A stretch of DNA of 64,000 bases, from positions 62,001 through 126,000 of the forward strand of contig NZ_CANMSY010000001.1 of NCBI RefSeq assembly GCF_947500705.1. The letters run 5' to 3'. This document shows, piece after piece, positions 53,342-60,821 of this stretch (the first letter of the stretch is position 1; the number at the start of each line of letters is the position of its first letter). The position numbers and the translations under genes are program-made. The notes under the pieces were generated by a model, which saw only the letters and a list, made by a program, of their open reading frames with translations, did not search any database and was not told where the DNA came from. The stretch comes from an uncultured Brachybacterium sp. GTDB taxonomy: Bacteria; Actinomycetota; Actinomycetes; Actinomycetales; Dermabacteraceae.

Positions 53342-54907
53342 GTGCCTCGTCCCGCTCTCCTTCGCCCGAACCGTCGCACCCTGCTCATCGGCGGTGCCGC
53401 CCTCGGTGCGGGCATCGCCGTCCCCGCCTCGATCCTCGCGCTCACCGCCGGCCGGATCGCCGAGCCGTTCACCCTCGGAGTCGCCTCCGGTGACCCCTTG
53501 CCGGACTCGGTCGTGCTGTGGACCCGCCTCGCCCCCGAACCGCTGCTCGAGGACGGCGGGATGCCGCAGCGCGCGGTGGACGTCGAATGGGAGATCGCGG
53601 CGGACGATGCCTTCCAGGCCGTTCTGCAGAGCGGGACCGTCCAGGCGCTGCCCGAGGAGGCGCACAGCGTCCACGTCGACGTGGGAGGGCTCGCTTCCGG
53701 GGCGCCGTACTGGTACCGGTTCCGGGTGGGCGGGGAGGTCTCCCCCGTCGGCCGCACGCGCACCGCACCGGCGGCCGGATCCCTGAACCCGATCTCCTTC
53801 GGCGTCACCTCCTGCGCGAGCTTCGAGGAGGGATGGTTCACCGCGTACGAGCACCTGGCGCAGGAGGATCTCGACGTGGTGTTCTGCCTGGGCGACTATC
53901 TCTACGAATACGCGGCGGGGAAGCAGGGCGGGGTACGCCGGCACGAGGGCGATGAGATGAACACCCTCGGCGAGTACCGCCGCCGTCACGCCCAGCAGAA
54001 GACCGACCGGGATCTGCAGGCGGCCCATGCCGCAGCGCCCTGGATCGTCACCTGGGACGACCACGAGGTGGACAACAACTACGCGGGCCTAAAACCGGAG
54101 AATGACGAACCGGGTCAGGGCAACGCGTCCCTCACGGACTTCACCGCCCGCCGCACCGCCGCCTACCAGGCGTACTGGGAGCACATGCCCCTGCGTCGCT
54201 TCCGAAAGCCGGTGGACACCTCGCTGCCGCTGTACCGCGGATTCGACTACGGGGATCTCGCGCGGTTCAGCGTGCTGGACACCCGCCAGTATCGCGACCC
54301 GCAGCCCTACGGGGGGAAGAAGGACATGGTGGGCCCGGAGCAGTGGGCCACCGACATGCTCGGCGAGGAGCAGCATCGCTGGCTCGAGCAGAATCTCGTG
54401 GAATCACGCGCGGTGTGGAATGTGGTCCCGCAGCAGATCTTCTTCGCGAACATGGACTACAAGGTGGGCGGGCCCGGCGCCTACAACGACGGCTGGGACG
54501 GCTATCAGGCTTCTCGCGATCGGATCCTCGGCCTGGTCGCCGAGCGCGAGATCGAGAACTTCGTGGTGCTCACCGGGGATGTCCACTGCCATTACCTCAA
54601 TGACCTGCGGCGGGACTTCGAGGATGACGCGAGCCCGGTCCTCGGCAGCGAGGTGGTGGTCACCTCGGTCACCTCCAACGGCGACGGGGCGAGCATCTCC
54701 GCCGGCCAGCTCGAGCGGTGGCAGAGCGACATGCCCTACATGCACTACCGACAGGACCGGCGCGGCTATGTCACGTGCGAGGTCTCCCCTGAGCAGTTCC
54801 GGGCGGACTTCCACACCCTCGAACACGTCTCCACGAAGGGTGCGCCGCGCGAGACGGAGGCGTCCTTCGTGATCGAGGCCGGGGTCGCCGGGGCGCAGCG
54901 CCTGTGA
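53342..54907 (+). CDS. phoD: Alkaline phosphatase D (PhoD)
   Basis: A 521-aa exported metallophosphoesterase that hydrolyses phosphodiesters and monoesters with Ca2+ and Fe3+. A twin-arginine signal (RRTLLIGGAALGAG) lies close to the start. An N-terminal Ig-like domain follows (FTLGVASGDPLPDSVVLWTRL), then the catalytic domain with DVVFCLGDYLYEY, IVTWDDHEVDNNY (about residues 223-235) and NFVVLTGDVHCHYL. GTG 53342 (VPRPALLRPNRRT) is preferred over GTG 53294 because GGAG sits 8 nt upstream and the Tat signal follows directly. The protein is probably released or bound outside the cell for phosphate scavenging. Confidence 0.9.
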   Translation: MPRPALLRPNRRTLLIGGAALGAGIAVPASILALTAGRIAEPFTLGVASGDPLPDSVVLWTRLAPEPLLEDGGMPQRAVDVEWEIAADDAFQAVLQSGTVQALPEEAHSVHVDVGGLASGAPYWYRFRVGGEVSPVGRTRTAPAAGSLNPISFGVTSCASFEEGWFTAYEHLAQEDLDVVFCLGDYLYEYAAGKQGGVRRHEGDEMNTLGEYRRRHAQQKTDRDLQAAHAAAPWIVTWDDHEVDNNYAGLKPENDEPGQGNASLTDFTARRTAAYQAYWEHMPLRRFRKPVDTSLPLYRGFDYGDLARFSVLDTRQYRDPQPYGGKKDMVGPEQWATDMLGEEQHRWLEQNLVESRAVWNVVPQQIFFANMDYKVGGPGAYNDGWDGYQASRDRILGLVAEREIENFVVLTGDVHCHYLNDLRRDFEDDASPVLGSEVVVTSVTSNGDGASISAGQLERWQSDMPYMHYRQDRRGYVTCEVSPEQFRADFHTLEHVSTKGAPRETEASFVIEAGVAGAQRL

Positions 54908-54941
54908 GCCACGATCCCCTGGCCACCGCGCGCTGAGACCT

Positions 54942-55034
54942 CACCGCGCAGCACCCGCATCGCACAGCGCCCCACGGCACCGCGCAGCACAGCGCAGCGC
55001 AGCACAGCGCACCGCAGCACCGCAGCAGCAGCAG
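54942..55034. repeat. GCA-rich low-complexity tract
   Basis: Irregular repetition of CGCAGCACAGCG-like words ends in (GCA)n between the phoD and pterin dehydratase stop codons. It is neither a clear hairpin nor a gene. Confidence 0.7.
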
Positions 55035-55035
55035 C

Positions 55036-55350
55036 TCAGCCTCGTGAGGCGGTGATGTCGAGCTGCACGGCGTGCTCGCTGATGACGCGGGCGAGCTCGA
55101 GGTCGCGGCTGGTGATGCCGCCGACGTCATGGCTCGTCAGCGTCACCGTGACCTCGGGATAGGTGAGCGTGAGGTCCGGGTGATGGTCCGCCATTTCCGC
55201 GGCAGCGCCGACGCGGTTCACGAACTCGAGCCCGGTCGCGAAGTCGCCGGTGGCGAAGCGAGTGGTGAGGGTGTCGCCGTCCTGCTGCCAGTCCGCGAGT
55301 GCGGCGTCGGCGATCTCGGTGGAGGTCAGAACTTTCTTCGAATCAGCCAT
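55036..55350 (-). CDS. phhB: Pterin-4a-carbinolamine dehydratase
   Basis: A 104-aa enzyme that dehydrates 4a-hydroxytetrahydropterin, recycling pterin cofactor. The active-site cluster reads FVNRVGAAAEMADHHPDLTLTYPEVTVTLTSHDVGG, with the His-His-Pro motif HHPDL (about residues 54-58) and the later His in LTSHDVGGIT. No phenylalanine hydroxylase gene is nearby, so the hydroxylated pterin could come from another enzyme or non-enzymatic oxidation. Start at 55350. The stop abuts a GCA-rich tract. Confidence 0.92.
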   Translation of the reverse strand: MADSKKVLTSTEIADAALADWQQDGDTLTTRFATGDFATGLEFVNRVGAAAEMADHHPDLTLTYPEVTVTLTSHDVGGITSRDLELARVISEHAVQLDITASRG

Positions 55351-55382
55351 GACTCCATCGTGCCCCGGTGGTGGTCCCGCGG

Positions 55383-56015
55383 CTACCCCTCGTGCACTCC
55401 GATATCCCCGCCCGAGACACCGGTATCGCGGGTGGTGATGAACGAGCCCTTGGCCCGGACATAGGCGAGCCGGTCCTCGGGATGCTCCACGGCCAGGCGC
55501 AGCTTGAGCTCGCCGTAGGCGTCGCGCTCCACCGGATGGGTGCGGAGGTGGTCGCGGAAGGCGAGATAGCGGCGCCACTGCTCACCGCCGTGGTCGAGCA
55601 CGTGGACGTTCACCAGCCGCACCCCGGGCTCGAGCTCGAGGGCATAGATCCGATCAGGCCGGTCCGGACCTGCCTCGCCGCGGTAGAGGTGACCGGCGCG
55701 CATCAGCCACGAATGCAGCGGCTGCGGGTCAGAGCCCGGCCGCTGCCCGATCGCCACATCGAGGATCGCCTTGGCGGGCAGGCCAGGTACCGAGGTGGAG
55801 CCGATGTGCTCGAGGGCGAGGGCGTCGGCCGGGCGGGTGGGGGTCAGCGCGTCGACCAGCCCGGTGAAAGCTCGGGCCCAGTGCGGCGAGGGCGCGGCGA
55901 GCTCCACCACGCCTCGGTGCACGCCGAGATCGGCGTCGCGCAGCGCGACGGCGAGCGCAGGGCTCATCGGTGCCGCGTGCTCGCTGCGCAGGAAGGGAAC
56001 GGGAATGGGGTCCAC
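55383..56015 (-). CDS. GrpB/UPF0157 family protein
   Basis: A 210-aa protein of the GrpB family, which has a nucleotidyltransferase-like fold. The signature is LALEHIGSTSVPGLPAKAILDVAIG (about residues 67-91), with the GS motif, then VNVHVLDHGGEQWRRYLAFRDHLRTHP. The name comes from a neighbour gene in Enterococcus and it is not a heat-shock co-chaperone. Function unknown. The GTG start at 56015 is assigned because the frame is closed soon before. It is 32 nt upstream of the pterin dehydratase gene. Confidence 0.87.
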   Translation of the reverse strand: MDPIPVPFLRSEHAAPMSPALAVALRDADLGVHRGVVELAAPSPHWARAFTGLVDALTPTRPADALALEHIGSTSVPGLPAKAILDVAIGQRPGSDPQPLHSWLMRAGHLYRGEAGPDRPDRIYALELEPGVRLVNVHVLDHGGEQWRRYLAFRDHLRTHPVERDAYGELKLRLAVEHPEDRLAYVRAKGSFITTRDTGVSGGDIGVHEG

Positions 56016-56126
56016 CTGCTCGCTTCCTCTGTCTCACCTGCGTCGGTCGTGACGCCTCCTCGGCACCGCTGCCGACCCGACGATGCCGGAGCGACACGAT
56101 GCTGGAGCGATGAGGCGCCCGGGCGA

Positions 56127-56873
56127 CTATAGGCGCCGCGCCCTCCACACCAGCGCGATGATCGCGAGCTGGACCAGCAGCAGCATCGCCCCGATCATCA
56201 CCTCGCCCCAGCCCATCGCGAAACCCGACTGCAGAGTGCCGATGCCGCTGGCGACCGGATAGAACAGCGGCCACAGGACCAGCAGGTTCCGCACCAGCGC
56301 GTACACGAGGGCGAAAGCGAGCGCGAAGGCGCCGAAGGCCAGCGCCGCGGGCAGCGGCACGCTGCCCACGTGCTGGAGCGCGAAGCCCGCACCGACCAGG
56401 AGTATCGCCGGCAGCCAGCCGAAGGCCCGCTCCCACCGCAGGAAGAGCCAGCCGAAGACGAACAGCGGCTCCCACAGCACCACCAGGTTCCCCAGCAGAT
56501 GCGGCAGCACCGGGACCCCCTGCTCGGCGGCCAGCACGAACAGCTGATAAGCGGAGCCTGCGCCGAGCACCGCGGAGAGGACCAGGGACAGGACCAGGTG
56601 GCGTCGGGTGATGCCCAGGCCTTCGAGCCCTTCGCGGCGACGGTGCAGCACGGTCAGGGCCGGCACCAGGGTGCCCAGCAGCAGGATGCCGGCATAGAGG
56701 AAGGCGGGATGGATCGTGGTCCCGGCCCAGTAGGAGCCCCAGAACCCCACGAGGGTGGCCAGGGCGATGAGGGTGTCGACGCCGGGATCCCAGGCGACCA
56801 TCCGTCGCCGCACGCGCACCGCCCCGTCGGCGCCCGATCCTGGACCGTGCACTGCCCCCGCTGACTCCGTCAT
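56127..56873 (-). CDS. CPBP-like membrane protein
   Basis: A 248-aa protein with about eight helices. The second half resembles CPBP-family intramembrane proteases/Abi proteins: VLWEPLFVFGWLFLRWERAFG in place of the EExxxR motif 1, FALQHVG (FxxxH, motif 2) and PLFYPVASGIG. The second Glu of motif 1 is replaced by Pro, so protease activity is doubtful and it could be an inactive relative. Start at 56873. It is divergent from arfB across a region holding a 38-bp perfect palindrome. Confidence 0.65.
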   Translation of the reverse strand: MTESAGAVHGPGSGADGAVRVRRRMVAWDPGVDTLIALATLVGFWGSYWAGTTIHPAFLYAGILLLGTLVPALTVLHRRREGLEGLGITRRHLVLSLVLSAVLGAGSAYQLFVLAAEQGVPVLPHLLGNLVVLWEPLFVFGWLFLRWERAFGWLPAILLVGAGFALQHVGSVPLPAALAFGAFALAFALVYALVRNLLVLWPLFYPVASGIGTLQSGFAMGWGEVMIGAMLLLVQLAIIALVWRARRL

Positions 56874-56963
56874 GCGTCCATCCTGCCTGCAGCCTGCCGC
56901 CGCGTCCACGGCGAGGCGAGATCGGCAGGCTGCTCCGCGTGCACAGCTCGGGCCGGGTCGGCG

Positions 56964-57001
56964 CGGACTCTCGTGGCCGGCCGGCCGGCCACGAGAGTCC
57001 G
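56964..57001. repeat. Perfect 38-bp palindrome without loop
   Basis: The stretch reads the same on both strands; each arm begins CGGACTCTCGTGGCCGGCC. Pairing continues imperfectly to about 56959 and 57006. It lies between divergently transcribed genes (CPBP-like and arfB), about 90 nt from the first start and 70 nt from the second, so it cannot be a simple terminator for either. Confidence 0.9.
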
Positions 57002-57071
57002 TGCCGGCGAAATGCGCAACCCCACTGACCGTCGTGTGCATCGTGCCGGATGCGTCGGCCACACTGGGGGT

Positions 57072-57512
57072 ATGGACGATCTGCTGGTCACTCCGGGCCC
57101 AGGGGCTCCGCGCGGCCTGCGGGTGCCGGCCGCGGAGCTGGATGAGCAGTTCTCCCATGCCTCCGGTCCCGGCGGGCAGGGTGTGAACACCACCGATTCC
57201 CGGGTCCAGCTGAGCCTGGACCTCGCCACCACCACTGCGCTCGACGAGGTGCAGCGCGCACGGATCCTGTCCCGGCTCTCCGCGAAGCTCGCCGGCACGG
57301 TCCTCACCGTGACCGCGTCGGAGCAGCGCTCGCAGCGACAGAACCGGCGGGCGGCGCGGGAGCGCCTCGCCGCACTGCTGCGGGAGGCCGTCGCCCCACC
57401 GGTGGTGCGCCGGGCGACCCGGCCCACCAAGGGATCGAAGCGTCGGCGGCTCGAAGCGAAGCGCCAACGGGCGGACCTCAAGCGCACCAGGCGCCGCCCC
57501 GGGGGCGAGTGA
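57072..57512 (+). CDS. arfB: Alternative ribosome-rescue factor ArfB
   Basis: A 146-aa peptidyl-tRNA hydrolase that frees stalled ribosomes. The catalytic GGQ is in HASGPGGQGVNTTDSRVQL (about residues 29-47), and the C-terminal tail is rich in Lys/Arg (KGSKRRRLEAKRQRADLKRTRRR) and enters the empty mRNA channel. The length matches YaeJ/ArfB and is too short for a class I release factor. ATG 57072 starts 12 residues before the conserved domain (RVPAAELDEQFS). Confidence 0.93.
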   Translation: MDDLLVTPGPGAPRGLRVPAAELDEQFSHASGPGGQGVNTTDSRVQLSLDLATTTALDEVQRARILSRLSAKLAGTVLTVTASEQRSQRQNRRAARERLAALLREAVAPPVVRRATRPTKGSKRRRLEAKRQRADLKRTRRRPGGE

Positions 57513-57571
57513 TCTCCTGAAAGTCCCGTGGCGACCTGCGCGTTCTGCTCCCTCAGCTGCCCCACCTCGTC

Positions 57572-57577
57572 TAGGTT
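57572..57577 (+). promoter_or_regulatory. Putative -10 box for the leaderless acyltransferase gene
   Basis: TAGGTT, first base 12 nt before ATG 57584, with no ribosome-binding site between. Confidence 0.45.
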
Positions 57578-57583
57578 GAGCCC

Positions 57584-58183
57584 ATGCTCCGTCGCCTCCT
57601 CGCCCGCGCCTTCTGGGCCCTCAGCCCCTGGAAGCTCGTCACCGAACCGGCACCGCGCCGGCCCGCCGTGATCCTCGGCGCCCCGCACACCTCCAACTGG
57701 GACTTCGCGATCATGCTGGCGATCTCCTGGCGGCTGCGGCTGCCGATGCGCTGGCTGGGGAAGCACACCCTGTTCACCTCCTGGCGGGCACCGATCATGC
57801 GCGCGCTGGGCGGGATCCCGGTGGATCGCTCGGACCCGAGCAGAGTGGTCGACGAGGTGGTGGCCCGGGTGCACGCCGGTGAGGTGTTCGGCCTGGTGGT
57901 CACGCCCGACGGAACCCGCGGCGCGCACACCCACTGGAAGTCCGGCTTCTACCGCATCGCCCGCACCACCGGACTGCCGGTGGTGCTCGGCTACGTGGAC
58001 AGGACCACGATGTCCACCGGACTGGGCCCGACCATCGAGCTGACCGGTGAGGTGGGCTCCGACATGGACCGGATCCGTGAGTTCTACGCGGACAAGGCCG
58101 GCTACCACCCCTCGATGCGGGTCGAGCCGCGACTGCGGGAAGAGGGCACGAACGGGGACCTCACGATCCCCGACCCCGCCTGA
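57584..58183 (+). CDS. 1-acyl-glycerol-3-phosphate acyltransferase-like protein
   Basis: A 199-aa acyltransferase of the PlsC fold. The catalytic motif is HTSNWD (about residues 35-40, HxxxxD), the glycerophosphate region VTPDGTRGAHTHWKSGFYRIA (about 107-127, in place of the usual EGTRS), and the substrate strand GLPVVLGYVDR. It is the short form with no strong membrane helix, which in actinobacteria may acylate lysophospholipids or other lipids. A TAGGTT box 12 nt before the ATG suggests a leaderless message. Confidence 0.85.
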   Translation: MLRRLLARAFWALSPWKLVTEPAPRRPAVILGAPHTSNWDFAIMLAISWRLRLPMRWLGKHTLFTSWRAPIMRALGGIPVDRSDPSRVVDEVVARVHAGEVFGLVVTPDGTRGAHTHWKSGFYRIARTTGLPVVLGYVDRTTMSTGLGPTIELTGEVGSDMDRIREFYADKAGYHPSMRVEPRLREEGTNGDLTIPDPA

Positions 58184-58222
58184 CCCCGTCTGACCTCGCA
58201 CGACCTGGAACGACCTCGAACG
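58174..58222. repeat. Decamer tandem repeat starting at the acyltransferase stop
   Basis: Five degenerate 10-bp units: CCCCGCCTGA, CCCCGTCTGA, CCTCGCACGA, CCTGGAACGA, CCTCGAACG. The first contains the final codon and stop of the gene. Confidence 0.75.
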
Positions 58223-58319
58223 CTCCGTGCCGTCTTCTGTCATCATCCCAGGCCACCGCCGATGGAGACCGCTTCCCGAAGCCCCCGCGTTTCTCCGTCA
58301 TGCCTTCGGTCCTGTCCTC

Positions 58320-58325
58320 TAGCGT
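58320..58325 (+). promoter_or_regulatory. Putative -10 box for the leaderless DUF3152 gene
   Basis: TAGCGT, first base 12 nt before GTG 58332. Confidence 0.45.
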
Positions 58326-58331
58326 GAGCGT

Positions 58332-59192
58332 GTGACGCCGCCTCCTGCTCCTCGCTCCCAGCTCCGGCTCACCCGGCGCGGCCGGCTCGTCCGCTCCGGC
58401 CTGGTGCTGCTGCTGGGCGTGCTGCTGGTCCTGGCGCTGGTCGGCGTGGTCCGCGCCCTCGGCGGGGACGAGGAGGTGCGAAGTGCCGGGTCGAGCTCCG
58501 CCACCGCGGTCGCAGCCGACGACAGCGGTGCGGCGAGCCCATCGGACAGCGGCGCCGAGGGCCCGTCGGATGCTGGCGGAGCGACGGCGGAGATCCCCAC
58601 GCCCGAGGCTGAGGGAGACGGCCCCGCCGACGATGCGGAGATGGTGCGCTCCGGCACCGTGGGCGAGGGCACCTGGGCCCTCGCCTCGCCCTCCCCCTCA
58701 GCTGCGGTGGCCGAAGGGATGGCGGTGCGCACCTATGCCGTGCGGGTCGAGGACGGCATCGGCGTCAGCGCCGAGGAGGCCGCCACGGAGATCGCCCGGA
58801 TCCTGGCCGATCCTCGTGGCTGGCAGGAGCTCGAGAGCGTGTCCTTCCACCAGGTGGCGACCTCTGAGGAGGCCGAGTTCACGATCTCGCTGGGGTCCCC
58901 GCCCACCGTGGACGAGCTGTGCCTGCCGGCGAAGACCGGAGGGACCTGGAGCTGCCGCATCGGCCCGGACGTCGCGCTGAACTCGGATCGCTGGCTCCAT
59001 GCCACTCCGACCTATGACGACCTCGCGGAGTACCGCGCCTACATGATCAACCACGAGGTGGGCCATTTCCTCGGCCATGGTCACGCCCGGTGCGGCGGCG
59101 CCGAGCTGCCGGCACCCGTGATGCTGCAGCAGTCCATGGACCTGGAGGGGTGCCTGCCGAACGCCTGGCCCGCGACCAGTGCGACGGGTTGA
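58332..59192 (+). CDS. DUF3152 membrane-anchored metallopeptidase-like protein
   Basis: A 286-aa protein with one N-terminal membrane helix (SGLVLLLGVLLVLALVGVV), a Ser/Ala/Asp-rich outer linker and the DUF3152 domain (about residues 128-280). The domain carries MINHEVGHFLGHGHARCGG, with HExxHxxGHxH in the zincin pattern, and four cysteines likely paired outside the cell. The sequence strongly suggests a zinc metalloprotease, but no substrate is known for this actinobacterial family. The GTG start at 58332 has a TAGCGT box 12 nt upstream. Confidence 0.85.
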   Translation: MTPPPAPRSQLRLTRRGRLVRSGLVLLLGVLLVLALVGVVRALGGDEEVRSAGSSSATAVAADDSGAASPSDSGAEGPSDAGGATAEIPTPEAEGDGPADDAEMVRSGTVGEGTWALASPSPSAAVAEGMAVRTYAVRVEDGIGVSAEEAATEIARILADPRGWQELESVSFHQVATSEEAEFTISLGSPPTVDELCLPAKTGGTWSCRIGPDVALNSDRWLHATPTYDDLAEYRAYMINHEVGHFLGHGHARCGGAELPAPVMLQQSMDLEGCLPNAWPATSATG

Positions 59193-59245
59193 GGGCACGC
59201 AGCTCTTCGCTGCACCGTCACCGCGACCCGCCCCCGGTGGTGGCG

Positions 59246-59251
59246 TAGGGT
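59246..59251 (+). promoter_or_regulatory. Putative -10 box for the leaderless pyrimidine reductase gene
   Basis: TAGGGT, first base 12 nt before ATG 59258. Confidence 0.45.
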
Positions 59252-59257
59252 GCTCCG

Positions 59258-60022
59258 ATGGAGCTCCTCGAGCACGGTGCACAGGTTCCTGACCCCCTTC
59301 AGCCCTATCTCGATGTGGACCGTTCCCGGCCGCGTCATGAATGCTGGGTGACCGGGCACATGGTCGCGGGCCTGGATGGCACCGCCGCGATCGGCGGTCG
59401 CGTCGGCGCCCTGTCCACTGCCCCCGATCAGTCGTTGTTCCGCCGCATGCGGCAGATCGCGGATGTGGTGATGATCGGTGCAGAGACCGTGCGGCGCGAG
59501 GGCTACGCACCGATCCGGCTGTCCCAGCAGGCGCGCGAGCAGCGCCGGCTCGACGGCCGCTCCCCCACCCCACCGGTCGCGGTGGTCAGCCGCAGCCTGG
59601 ATCTCGACCTCACCTCGAGCGTCTTCGCGGGCGCGCCAGCAGGTGCTCGGACCCTCGTCATCACCTGCACCGCCGCCGATCCGTCACGCCTGGCCGCAGT
59701 GCGAGAGGTGGCGACGGTGATCATCGCCGGTGAGGACCGGGTCGACCCGGCGACCGCGCTGCGTGCCCTGGCCGAGCGCGGAGACCGGGTGGTGCTGTGC
59801 GAGGGCGGCCCTCGATGGCTCGGCGAGCTGGTCGCCGCCGATCGTCTGGACGAGCTGTGCCTGTCCCTCTCCCCGCTGATGGGCGGGGACCCGCTGCCGG
59901 TCAGCGTCACCCCACCCGGCGCAGGGCTCCGCGACTTCGCGCTGAAGGGCACGATGGTCGAGGACGACACGCTGTTCCTGCGCTACGAGTCGCTCGCGCA
60001 GGAGGGCGGGTCCCGTGGATGA
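59258..60022 (+). CDS. Pyrimidine reductase/RibD C-terminal family protein
   Basis: A 254-aa NADPH-dependent reductase of the RibD-C/DHFR fold, in the actinobacterial pyrimidine reductase group. It has HECWVTGHMVAGLDGTAAIGGRVGAL at the domain start (substrate Asp), VVMIGAETVRREGY, and VVLCEGGPRWLGELVAADRLDELCLSLSPLMGG. Its role could be in riboflavin or deazaflavin synthesis, but no other rib gene is here. It overlaps the next gene by 8 nt and is probably co-translated with it. Confidence 0.85.
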   Translation: MELLEHGAQVPDPLQPYLDVDRSRPRHECWVTGHMVAGLDGTAAIGGRVGALSTAPDQSLFRRMRQIADVVMIGAETVRREGYAPIRLSQQAREQRRLDGRSPTPPVAVVSRSLDLDLTSSVFAGAPAGARTLVITCTAADPSRLAAVREVATVIIAGEDRVDPATALRALAERGDRVVLCEGGPRWLGELVAADRLDELCLSLSPLMGGDPLPVSVTPPGAGLRDFALKGTMVEDDTLFLRYESLAQEGGSRG

Positions 60023-60524
60023 GGAGGCGTTCGGGTCGCTGACGGCCGCGGCTGATCCCGCGATGATCGTGGTCACCACTGCGGCCGAGGGGGAACGGGC
60101 CGGCTGCCTGGTGGGCTTCCATGCGCAGTCGAGCATCTCCGCCGCGCACTACTGCCTGTGGCTGTCCAAGGCGAACCACACCTACCGGGTCGGGCTGCGG
60201 GCCACCCATTTCGCGATCCACTTCCCCACTGCCGAGGATCTCGATCTCGCGAAGCGCTTCGGGACCCTCTCCGGGCAGGACGAGGACAAGTTCTCCGGCT
60301 TCGAGATCAGCGTCGACGAGAGCGGGGTCCCCCTCCTCGAGGCCTGCCCGCACCGGATGCTCGTCGAGCGGCTCACGCTGCTCGACGACGGCGGTGACCA
60401 CGTGTGCATCACCACGACAGTGCTCTCGGCCTCCTCGCCGGGCCGTTTCGAGCCGCTGCGGCTGTCCGACGTCGTGCATCTGCGAGCGGGCCACGCCGCC
60501 GAGGAACGGGCGATCCAGCCCTGA
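60015..60524 (+). CDS. Flavin reductase-like split-barrel protein
   Basis: A 169-aa FMN-binding split-barrel protein: DPAMIVVTTAAEGERAGCLVGFHAQSSI, then CLWLSKANHTYRVGLRATHFAIHF and LLEACPHRMLVERLTLLDDGG. It is related to flavin reductases and to actinobacterial F420- or FMN-binding oxidoreductases. It overlaps the RibD-C gene by 8 nt, which points to one function, perhaps a two-component redox pair. The stop is followed 22 nt later by the LLM fragment. Confidence 0.83.
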   Translation: MDEEAFGSLTAAADPAMIVVTTAAEGERAGCLVGFHAQSSISAAHYCLWLSKANHTYRVGLRATHFAIHFPTAEDLDLAKRFGTLSGQDEDKFSGFEISVDESGVPLLEACPHRMLVERLTLLDDGGDHVCITTTVLSASSPGRFEPLRLSDVVHLRAGHAAEERAIQP

Positions 60525-60546
60525 GACCCTTCCGCCCCCCAAGAAC

Positions 60547-60690
60547 TCTGCGGATCTGGGCGAGCTCACCGCCCGGATCCATGCGCTGGCCGCTCTCGGC
60601 TTCGACGAGGTCCCTCTGCATCACGTCGGCCAGGAGCAGCGGCCGTTCCTGGAGGCCTTCGGCGAGCACGTGCTCCCCGCAGCTGCACTG
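60547..60690 (+). pseudogene. C-terminal fragment of an LLM oxidoreductase gene
   Basis: The frame reads SADLGELTARIHALAALGFD, then the block EVPLHHVGQEQRPFLEAFGE. Over 43 aligned positions 35 are identical to the end of the LLM protein encoded at 46224-47180. The first ~270 residues are absent, there is no start, and the original stop has been lost. It lies immediately upstream of the GH65 gene. This is a clear remnant of a second LLM copy. Confidence 0.88.
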
Positions 60691-60821
60691 ACCCCTCACC
60701 GGTCTCGCCCCGCACCGACCAGTCGAACGGTGGCTCTGCGAGGATGCCGGCCCCGGACTACGGTCAGCGGGATGCCGACCACACCGCCGTCGGCCCCGCC
60801 CGCGAAGAGAGGTCTCCGCTC

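Noticed and set aside
54942-55034. Terminator or small RNA between phoD and the pterin dehydratase gene
   Set aside because: The tract is GCA-rich low complexity with no stable simple stem and no promoter.
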